Of a stretch of 64,000 nucleotides of DNA, positions 53,431-64,000 are shown piece by piece. Position 1 is the first letter of the stretch; the number at the start of each line of letters is the position of its first letter. The position numbers and the translations under genes are program-made. Origin of the DNA: Vanilla planifolia (Eukaryota > Streptophyta > Magnoliopsida > Asparagales > Orchidaceae); contig CM043870.1 in NCBI GenBank assembly GCA_023846275.1, forward strand, positions 13,649,527 through 13,713,526, written 5' to 3'. Below the pieces are notes generated by a model, which was not told the origin of the DNA, ran no database searches, and saw only the letters and a program-made list of their open reading frames with translations.

Positions 53431-56400
53431 AGATAAATTACATGAAAAATTTCCATTTCAGGAAAATAAGAACATCGAGCGTAGGAATTTTTTATCATCA
53501 AATAAGTTATGAATAGAAATGTCTAATAAGTAATGCAAACAACATAGGATTTTTTATCATTAAGTTCAGTGAAACGACATTTGATAAATCTCCATCAAAT
53601 TTTATTTATAATTACAATGTATAACAAAATAAAACAACCTTAAATAATAAAAATTATTATTTTAATGTAAGTTAAATTTACATTAAAATAAAAATTAGAT
53701 CAATTGAAGTGATGCAATATAACAAAATAAACTGTTATGATTGTCACCCAAGAGGAGATTTAATGCATATAATAATACAACCAAAGTAGAGCAAAACATT
53801 TGAAGAAATGAGAACTTTTATGGGAACATTGCATTTCAAGATATGAAGAAGATGGAGTGTAACATTGTCAATCATCATTAATGGTATGAATCATAATGAT
53901 TAGTAAAGCATGCAAAAATCTTAGGAAATAAAATATTCAAATTTGATAGATCTCGTTGACACTAGTCCAACAATATTTATTTTATCACAATCAAAACTCC
54001 TTTAGAATTATCACAATTTTAAAAAATAAATATGTGTAAATAATAATGTATTTTTTTTATTTTAAGAAAATCTATAATAAAGTTGAAATAATATTTATTT
54101 AAGCAATGTAACATAATGGAAATAACACAAAAATCTTGAAAAATGGGATGAATTATGTGGAAAAGTTGCATAGCAAGATACTAATGAGGACCAAGCGCAA
54201 CATCATTTATCATCAAATAAGATAGGAATTAATTTTATTTTAAAGTGTGATAAACCTTAATGAAAAAGAAAAAAAAAGAATCTTTAATTGGATAGGCATT
54301 GTTGAATTGATTCAATCAATGCTTATTTCGTCTAAATTGGTAAACATTTTGAATTTTGGTGAATTACAACATGAAATAAACATAATTAATAACAAATTGT
54401 TGTTTTAATATTATACAAATAAATAATAATGCTTATATGAGACAAAGTATTTGCAGTATAATATAACCAAATCAAATGAATATAACTGTCACACATTAGG
54501 AGATATAGAGTTACATATTCATATAACTAAATCAAATATAAAACTTTTAAGAAATGATACAAATTATAAAGGAAAGTTTAAATCCAAAAAACTAAAGATT
54601 AATATGTAACATCCTTGATCAATAAATTAGATATGAATTAAAAGGACTCCCAAATTATATCAAAACCATATATAATAAAATTCTTAATAATATATAAGTA
54701 AATCTTTAATTTGATAGAGCTTATCATGTTGAGTTTAAAAAAATTTTAGTATCTTTACTAGGACTCCCCTGAAATTACTAAGAATAATAGAAGCAAATAA
54801 AAAAGAACAATAATAAAATAATTTTTTTTAATATTTAAAAAACATATATTGAAGGATTATAATATTAAAAATTTAAAGCAATATAAATATGACAGGAGAG
54901 AAGATTTTGAGTTACATAGAAATATAACTAAATCAAACAAAAATCTAAAAACATTTATGATAAATTGTATGGAAATGTTTCAAACAAATGTAAGAAGAAA
55001 GAACATAACATCCTTAAACATGAAATTAGGAACAAATAAAAAATCTCATAAATCATGCTATAATATTTGAAAGTAAAACATTTAAAAAATATTAATATAT
55101 ACATCTTGTTTGATATAGCTAGTTAACCTGAGTCTAATAAAGGTTTTTTCATCTCCTTCGGACCTCGTATGAAATTACTATGAATTAGAAATTTAAAAAA
55201 AGCATAAATAAAAAGGTGTAACATTCTCGATCATATAAATATGTGACAATCAAATGTTTTATAGAACACATTAAAACCGAATTTAGAAATACTAAAAATA
55301 AACACATATTTGGAGAGAGTTTATGGAGTCAACTCAAACAATTTTTTTCATCTTAATTGAACCATGTCTGGAGTTATCATCATTTATTATTTTGACATTA
55401 AAAAAGGAAAAGCTAAGAAGAGATGATTTGATGTAATGTAATATATCCAAATAAAATTGATGAAAAGGTGACACGAGTAGAGGTTTGTAGTGACTAATTA
55501 ATATAACCAAATTAAAGTAAAAAATTTTAATAAACGAGAATAATTAAATCGAAAACCTTCATTGTATGACACTAAATAGATCGAGTGTAACCATTTTTAT
55601 CATAAAATTTTATTCCAATTGAAATGGCAATAAAGCATAGAGAAATCCTTAAAACCTTATTTAAAAAAGATAAAAAAATGAATACCTAATTTGATAGTGT
55701 TCATTGAAACGAATTAAGGAAAGTTTGTTATGTATTATTCCACCCAATTTTGAATAATTATGAATTGGAAATATAAATATGCATAAGTAATAATAAATTA
55801 TTGCTTTAATATTATATAAATATATTATAAAGCAAAAATAACATAAATTATAGTAGTGCAATTTATCAAAATAAAGCATAATAAATCTTAGAAGAAGTAT
55901 GATTTGGAGATGTATTGTAATATAACCAAACTAGAGAAGAAAATTAAAAAAAATGATATAAATTATATAAGAAAATTTCAATGAAGCACACTAAGATGTT
56001 AGAGTGTAACATTCTCGATTATCAATATAAGTACAAATTCAAATCTCTTGTAAAGCATGCCAAAATCTTAGAAAATAAATATTTAAATATAAATAACAAC
56101 TTTTTTGTTGGATAGATATTATCAAGATGAGTTCATCAACATTTGTTTTATCTTGATCTATTCGAATCTAGAATTCCCTTGAATTGTAAATATAAATAAG
56201 CATAACTAATATCAAATTAATATTTTAATATGGAGTAAAAATGTAGTGAATGTTAAATGAGATAAATTTGAGCAAGGTAATCTAACCAAATACAAGGAAT
56301 ACTTTTGAACAATTGAGATAAATCATGATCGAAAGTTGCTTTCCAGATACTTTAGGAGATGACATGTAACCTCCATGATCATCAAATAAGGTCAAAATCG

Positions 56401-59400
56401 AATGTCACACAAATCTTGTAAAAAGCATAAAATAATAAAAAATAATAGAATGATTATGTATTTTGATCAAACTTGAGAAGATAACTGCAAACAAGTTTGT
56501 TTCATACCAATTTGTCCCTTTTTGAAATTAATTTGACTTATTAATGCAAAAACTTATTATAATAATATATTGTCACTTTAATTCTATGAAAACTTGTATT
56601 AATTGCAAAATGAGATACATTGATACGATGTAACATATCCAAATCAAATCAATCTAAATTTCATATAAAAGGAGCTTTAAAGTTACTTATTAAAATAACT
56701 AGTGAAAAATTTAGAGAAACAAGATGAACTCCACGAGAAAGTTATATTACAAGATAATAATGGGATAGAGTGTAATGTTTTAAAACAGCAAATTAGGTAA
56801 AAATTAAAACATCTCAAAAACATGCCAATAGCCTTCAAAAACAACATATTTAAAAATATATTAAGGAATGTTAAATTTCATACAGTTCATTGGTTTTTTT
56901 TTTTCTTCAAAGGACCTTATTAAAAATTATTGAGAATTATGAGAATAAATATTCAAACATAATAATACAATAATATCTTAATATTAAGAAAATATAAATT
57001 AACACTAAAAAAAGATAAATTGTACTAATATAATAAAAAAATCATATTGAGAAATTTTAAAAAATGATATAAATTGTAGAAGAAATTTGAAATCCAGGAT
57101 GCTAAAGATATAGTGTGTAACATTCTTGAATGCCAAATCATATAAAAATAAAAATGTCTCATTAAATATAAAAAAATATTAGAAAAATATTTTAAAATAT
57201 AAAAGTAAACTTTAAAATTTTAAAGCTTATCGAGATGAGTCTAAAGACAATTATTTTTTTTCATTAGGCCATATTTAGAATTTTTGTTTATGACCAAAGA
57301 AAAAATCTCCAAATAAAAAACATTGTTATTAAAATTTCATGTAAATATATTTCAAAAAATATGATAAAATGAAGCACTATAAAATTATCAAATGAAGTCA
57401 ATATAAAAGTGAAATGCGGGAAGTAAAGTTGCACAATAATATCACTAATTCAATGCAAAACATTTGAAGAGATTAGATAAATTGTACATGCAATTTTATT
57501 TCCAAATACTAAGCAGTTCATGGAGCCATATATGAATTAAAATATCTTGTAAAGCATGGCAATATCTTGAAAATGAAATATTTTAAAAAATAAATAGTAA
57601 ACATTGAATTGGAAAATGCTTGTTAAGTAGAATACCTTGAAATAAGTTTCCTATTGATTAGGCATAGCATAGAATAGCAATAAATTATCAAAATAAATAT
57701 GCCTAAAGAATATTAAATTTTTTCCCTAATATGAAGTAAATAATTGTTAAAACTTAAAGATATAAATTGAAACAATTTGAAATAGCTAAACTTAATGATT
57801 GGATTAACTAATGGGACGGTCACACTATAGAATCGTAGTTCCATAGTGATATAACCAAATCCCATACAAAAATTTCAAGAAAAGGGAAAAAGTTTTTGGG
57901 AAATTTTGATTCTAAGATACAAAGAAGTTCGGGCACAAACTTCCTTGTTCATCAAATCAGGTGTTAATTTTAATATCTCATATTGCAAAAATGAGATAAA
58001 TTGTAACAATATTATACAACATGATAAATGCGATGTGAAGGTCACAATATTAGAGAATTATATTTTTGTAGAAATATAATAAAATAAAAAATGTGTCACA
58101 CAACATAGGAATTATAGATTCTTAATAAATAATCCATATGATAGTAAAACATTTAAAAACATGAGATAAATTATAGGAGCAACTTATTATCCATGATACT
58201 AAGGAAATTTAGTGTAATATCTTTAACTGTCAATTTAACTGCAAATCAAATATTCTCATAAAATATATAAAAAGAATAGAAAATAAATATTTTAAAATAT
58301 AAAAAATGAATATTTAATTAGATAGAACTCACATAAATAGTTCAAATTATTTTTGCTCCATCTTGATTGGACCTCATTGAGAATTATTATGAATTAACAA
58401 ATTAAAGATCCATAAATAATAATAATATTTTTATTGTTACATAAATATATATTAATATTAAAATGTGATGTAGAGGGTAACATAGGGGACAATTATTACA
58501 TCATAATAACATAACATTGTGAATGAGAAAAATTTAAGAACAATGAGATAATTTAAATATTAAGTAAATAACCCAGAAATGAATGATTATGAGTTTATTA
58601 TCCTCGATTATCGAATCGTGTATGAATCAAAATAACAAAACAAAACATGTCAAAATCTTAGCAGTAAAAAATTATAATAATAAAAATATATAATTTAAAT
58701 ATTAAGTAGATACTTATTAAAATTGAGATGAGTTCAATTGAACAATCATAATACGTTCAAGTAAAAATAAAAATTTATTACAAAAGAGATTAATAATGTA
58801 GGAAAGTTACATTCTAAGACACTAAAAACATACATTATAATATTTTTTTATTTCTAAATTAGGAATTAATCGAAATGGCTTTTAAAGGAGGCCAAAACAT
58901 TAAAAAAAATAATTTCAAAAATATAAGAGATGAATATTTATCATGATATATCTCATCATAGTCAGTATAATAATGCTTTCTTCACTTTAATCAGATTTTT
59001 GTTATAGAATTACCATGAATTAGAAATTAAAATAAGCATAAAACTTGTTAAATTATTATTTACATAAAAAATAAATATTCAATAAATATTGAAAATGTAA
59101 AATGTAAGTAATATAACCTAAATAAATTATAATATTGTAGGATTGCACGAGATTAGAATTAAAGTTTCATGTTAATTAAACCAATTCAAACAAAAAATTT
59201 AACAAAAACAAATTTGACTAAAGAGTTACATTCTAAGTCACTAAGGTGATCAAGTGTAACAATATAAATAGTGTATTAATTAACAATTCAAATGTATCTT
59301 AAAACATTTGTAAACTCTTAAAACATTTAAAAATAATAAAACTAAAATTTAATTGGACAAGTATTAAGGTGCTTCAAACGACATTGGTATCATCATGATT

Positions 59401-62400
59401 GGACAATGTTTGAAATTACAACAAATTGCTAAAAAGTAAATATGTTAATATTATGTAAAGATATGTTAAAGCTAAAAAGAAATAAATTGATGTAATGTAA
59501 TATAGCTAAATTAAATTATGTATGAATTGAATTATCAAGTAAAGTATGCTGAAACTTAAAAGATTATATTTAAAAATATAAAAACTATTATTTTGCTTGA
59601 TACAACTTTGCTAGATAAATCTAATGATATTTTGTTACTTCTCAACTAAACCACATTTTAAATTGCTTTTAATTTCCAAAATAAATTAGCACAAATAACA
59701 ATAAATTATTATTTTAAGTATTATGTAAAGATATATCAAAACAAAAGTGAGATAAATTAGAAAAATATAGTATAACCAAGAAAGGCATTCCTAAGGTCAC
59801 TTAAGACGAGATTTAGAATTATATTATAATATAACAATACCATTACAAATAAGGGTACGAGTATGACGATCCTAAATGAAGCAAAAATCATCATTAAATA
59901 TGACAGTGTAGCCTACGATCAGTAAGATCACTAATAGAAAAATACTTAGTTGAAGCTATGTATTATATTAAAAAAATGTGATGCCAAGACCACAATAGTG
60001 GTGAATTAATGTTACATAGTAAAACAATCCAACTACATAAAAAGATTTGAAAAAAATGAAATAAATTTTTTAGGAAAACCACATTTCAAGATATTGAAAA
60101 GAATTAATGTAATGTCCTCAATAATAAAAATAAGTAGGAATCAAAATTGCAATTAAACATGCAATAATAAAAAAAATATTTAAAATTATGAAAATAAAAG
60201 CTTAGTTAGATAGAGCTTGTTAAGATAACTCAAACGATGATGATTTTTTCTTTGTCTACCGTTATTTTGAAATATATTAAATTATTTAATCAAAGAAACA
60301 TAAATCATTGCAAATTATTTGTTTATAGAAAGTAAATATATATTAAATTTTATTTGAGGAAATTTTAAGCAGAGTAATGCAATCGAATAAAAGAAATGTA
60401 AATCTCAAATGGCTGAGATTTTTTATTACATAGTAATCTGATGAGAGAAATTACATGAGAATATTGTATTCAATGATTTTAAGAAGATTGACCAAACAAC
60501 CTCGATCATGAATAAGGTAAAAATTGAAATGTGTCATAAATTATACGAATGCTCTTAAAAAGAATTTCAACATATAAAAATATATATTTAATTGTATAAA
60601 GTATGCCGAGATTACTCAAAAGATGTTTCTTTCATCTCCCTGGGACTCCATTTGAAATTACTATGAATTACTAAAGTAAATAAGAAAAAATAAAAATAAA
60701 TTATTATTTTAATATTAAGATAAGAAATATATATATATTAAAGCCGAAAAAAGAAGAATTTAAGGATGTTAATATAATCAAATCAGAGGAGGATGAATGT
60801 TTTATATTAATATAACTAAAGCAAAATGAAAATTTTCATGAAATTAGATTAATTGTATAGGAAAGTTACAATCCATGATACTATAGAGATGATCTGCAAT
60901 ATTGTCAATTTACATAAGAATTTTTTTCTCTCATAAAGAATGCCAAAATCAAGTCAGTTAAGATGAGAGAAATGTAAGTAATATAATCAAATGAAGGATA
61001 AGATAAATAGAAATGTTACATTGCATGTTACTAAGGAGATGTAGTGTAAGTTTCATTACCATAAAAGATTTATATATCAAAATCTCTCATAAAGAATAAT
61101 TAAATTATTAAAAAAACTAAAGTATTTAGACAATATAAAGAAATATTTAATTAAAATAGAACTTGTTGACACTAGACAAACAATGTTTCTTTTTTCACGA
61201 TCGAACTTATATTAAAAGTTTTTCCAAATTATAAAATTAAATGATATTAATAAAAATCAAATTAGTATTTTTATATTAAGTAAATATATATAAATATTGT
61301 TGTGTGATTAATTGAAGAAATTTAATGGAACCAAATCAACATTATTTTAAAGATAGCATGAGAGGGGATTTAGGGTATATAGCAATATAAATAAATGAAT
61401 AGAACAAATGTCAATTAATTAGATAAATTGTCTTAGGAAAGTTTCATTATATGATAATAAAGAGATTGACTGTAAGATTCTCGACTGTAAAAAGTTAGGT
61501 ATGATCAAAAGGTCTCACAAAGCATGCCAAAACCTTAGAAAATAAAATTATTTTAAGTTAAAAAAACGAATATTTATATTGGGAGTGCTAAAAAGGATGA
61601 GTGTAACAAAAATTTTTTTTTCAAATAGGCCATCTTCATAACTATAAAAAATTATAAAAATAAAAATTTATCAAAAACAATAAATTTTTATTTTAATTTT
61701 AAATAAATATATATTAAAGTTGAACTTAAAAAAATTAAAGAAATTTAATATAATCAAATGCAAAACAAGTAAAGTTCTAATAAAAGAAGATTATAGATAT
61801 AATATAATATATTAAAAATAAAGATCAAATGTGATTAAAATTAGATAAATTATACAGAGATAATATATCACACGATGAAAATGACATTGAGAATGAAAAA
61901 TAAAAGTTTAATTTCATAAGCTTTTGAACACGAGTTTAAAGACTTTTGATCCCTCCTAATTGGATCCTATTGTGAATTATTTCAATTTAGAAAAATAGTT
62001 AAGCCTAAATAATAATAAATTTTTGCTTCTAATATTAGGTAAATATATATTAAAATTAAATTGATGTAAATTGAGGAAATTTAATAACAACTTAAGGCAT
62101 TGCACAAGTCACATGAGAGGAGATTTAGAGTTCCATAATAATATAACCAAATGAAAGATTAAAAGTTTAGAAAGGTCAATTTATACAATAACTTTCACTC
62201 CGAGATACTATGGAGATCAAGTGTAACATCTTAGATCTTCAAATCAAGTAAAAATTGAATCTTCTAGTAAAGAATTCCAAAAAAAGGCAAAATAAGTTAA
62301 AAAAGGAATAAATATATAATTGGTTATGTCTCTTCGAGATTAGTCCAATGAAGTTTATTTTGTTTATTTATAGCTCATTTTGTATTACAATGAATTATTA

Positions 62401-63668
62401 AATAAAATAAAAAATAAATAACAAAGTATTTTTTAGTATTAAGTATAAATTAAAGATACAATAAGATAAAATAAAAATTTATAACATAAACAAATTAAAG
62501 CAATATAGTGGTCATATAAGAAGAAATTTTGGGTAACATAATAATAAAATAAAATCAAGGAAAAAAATTTGAGGAAACAACATAACTATAACAGATAATT
62601 TGTTAAAGTAATGTGATTGTGCATAACATTTTCAATATTGAAATCTTGTACAAAATCTAAATGCTTCATAATGCTTGCAAAATTCTTTAAAAATAACTTT
62701 TTAAAAAGAATAAAAAATAATTTAATAGAATAGTCCTTATTGTAACGAGTTTAATGATTTTAATTCCATCATGTTCAAACTTCATTTCGAATTACTAAAA
62801 AGTAGAAATATAAATAAGCATAAATTGTAATTAAATTTTATTTTAATATTAAGTAAAAATGCATGAAAAAAGAAATGAGAAAATCAAAGTAAAGTAATGA
62901 AATCAAATCAAAGCGAGGTAAGTGTAACACGAGAGCACACTTAAATTTACATAGTAATATAACCAATTCAAACTAAAACATTTTAAGAAATATGACATTT
63001 TGTATTAGAAAGTTACTTTTCAAGATACTTTAGAGATCAAGAAAAATATTTTTAATCTTAAAATCAGCATCATAAATTATGCTAAAATCAAAAAAATAAA
63101 ATATTTCAAAATATGAAAATGAATATTTTGTTGAATATAGCTCAAGGAGACTAATTCAATGACTACGGTTTCAACACAATTTAAACTCATTTTGAATTGT
63201 ATTGAATTGCTAAAATAAATAACCATAAATGATAAGGAATTATTATGTTAATATGAGGAAAATATATGCTAAACTTGAAAAAAGTTTAATTGAAGTAATG
63301 TAATACAAAAAAATAGAAGCAAGAAATGTGTAACACGAGAGGACAGTTAAATGACATGGTAATATAAACAAATTAGAACAACAAATTTGACGAAGTAAAA
63401 CGAGATAAGTTGCACAAGAAAGTTGCATTACAAGATATTAATGTGATCACATTTATTAACCTCTACCAAAATATTAGGTATGAACTAATATACTAAAAAA
63501 AGTATGCCAAAGCCTTATAAAAATACCTAAAAATATAAAATTAATTTTTTGTTCATTGTAACCTATCGTAAAGTGTTTAGTCACATATTGTTGTCGTAAT
63601 TAGAGCTTGTTAAGAATTATTATGAATTTCAAACTTAAATATGAATAAATATTGATAAATTATTATTT

Positions 63669-64000
63669 GTACTTTTTAATGATGTATTTTGTGAAGTTTT
63701 GGCATGGTTTATGAGTTATTTTGATTTGTACACAATTTGACTATTTAGGTCGTTACACTCAAACACAGTGGTTTAGAAAAAAGAATTATCATAAAATTTA
63801 TCTTATTTATTAAAAAAATTTACTTTTATTTGATTATATTACTATTTGATTCTTAATCTCCTATAGTGTGACATTTACATTGCTTTAGTTTTATTATTTT
63901 ACATGTCATAAGTACATTTGATTTATTAATTATATTTTATAATTTGCTAATTCATTATAATTCCGAGCTTGGTTTGATCAAGACAAACCAAATAACATTG
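63669..64000 (-). repeat. Satellite monomer in inverted orientation (array orientation switch)
   Basis: From about 63669 the plus strand shows the reverse complement of the monomer. Read on the minus strand from 64000 down, the order is ATTTGGTTTGTCTTGATCAA, ATAATGAATTAGCAAA, TAAAGCAATGTAAATGTCAC, GGAGATTAAGA, AGTAATATAATCAAAT, AATAAGATAAATTTTATG, GAGTGTAACGACC, CAAATCAAAATAACTCATAA and ACCATGCCAAAACTT. This is the normal monomer order. The forward array ends at AAATTATTATTT (about 63667), so the switch is abrupt and lies within a few bases of 63668. The inverted unit continues past the window edge. Confidence 0.9.

Larger units (their letters stand above)
11813..63668 (+). repeat. Satellite array, diverged ~410-bp monomers, head to tail
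   Basis: The same ordered series of motifs recurs throughout: a GTAACATCC-TTGATCATCAAAT box, then CTCATAAAGCATGCCAAAA, AATATTTAATTGGATAGAGC, ATTTGTTTCATCTTGATC, ATGAATTACCAAA, AATAATAAATTATTATTTTA, AAGTAAATATATATTAAAGC, GAGATAAATTGAAGCAATGT, AATATAACCAAATCAAAG, GGTCACATGAGAGGAGATTT, a second AATATAACCAAATCAAAG, AAGAAATGAGATAAATTGTA, GAAAGTTGCATTCCAAGATA, CTAAGGAGATCGAGT, and again the first box. Successive boxes at 15788, 16213, 16623, 17014 and 17406 are 425, 410, 391 and 392 bp apart. At about 410 bp each the span holds roughly 125-130 units. Divergence is high, with frequent indels, and the DNA is very A+T-rich. ORFs inside are short (under 100 codons) and show no domains. No inserted transposon was seen. 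Confidence 0.9.

Noticed and set aside
11813..63668. CRISPR-like array
   Set aside because: The repeats are long, diverged and directly adjacent without unique spacers of constant size, and the context is plant nuclear DNA.
11813..64000. Many 60-98 codon ORFs inside the satellite, e.g. 15935-16231 minus and 46614-46892 minus
   Set aside because: They fall at shifting monomer positions, have low-complexity AT-driven composition and no domain, and are not kept between units. They are chance ORFs.

Overview
The window looks like plant nuclear DNA. It carries two decayed L1-type (LINE) retrotransposons with plant-style domain sets: a DUF4283-like ORF1 with a CCHC zinc knuckle, and an ORF2 with APE-type endonuclease, reverse transcriptase, zf-RVT-like finger and RNase H. 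These are followed by about 52 kb of very A+T-rich tandem satellite DNA. I see no intact host protein gene, tRNA, rRNA or CRISPR array. All identifications come from reading translations by eye, and the species cannot be named from this.

Layout. Positions 1-2170 (minus strand): C-terminal half of a LINE endonuclease running into reverse transcriptase, cut by the window edge. Positions 2170-5713 (plus strand): a probable LINE 5' leader, an ORF1 relic and only the N-terminal part of an ORF2 endonuclease. The two halves are complementary and head to head, which suggests one element (LINE A) with an inverted 5' part. Positions 5714-7364: unassigned AT-rich DNA. Positions 7365 to about 10930 (plus): an older, more decayed LINE (LINE B) with its own endonuclease start, reverse transcriptase, zinc finger and RNase H. 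Positions 10930-11812: unassigned border DNA.

Positions 11813-63668: a head-to-tail array of a strongly diverged monomer of about 410 bp, roughly 125-130 copies, with no recognisable transposon inside. Part of it (37551-43275) shows a higher-order repeat of about 3.0 kb, in which two multi-monomer blocks share the same private deletions and variants. Several monomers carry partial internal duplications, and (AT)n expansions recur at one fixed monomer position. Positions 63669-64000: the same monomer family continues on the opposite strand, so the array contains an orientation switch.

Nothing here appears able to make a working protein. Both LINEs have stops, frameshifts and lost catalytic residues, and the array has only short chance ORFs. 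The most interesting material is the satellite: its age, higher-order structure, internal motifs and inversion, together with the rearranged LINE at its flank.
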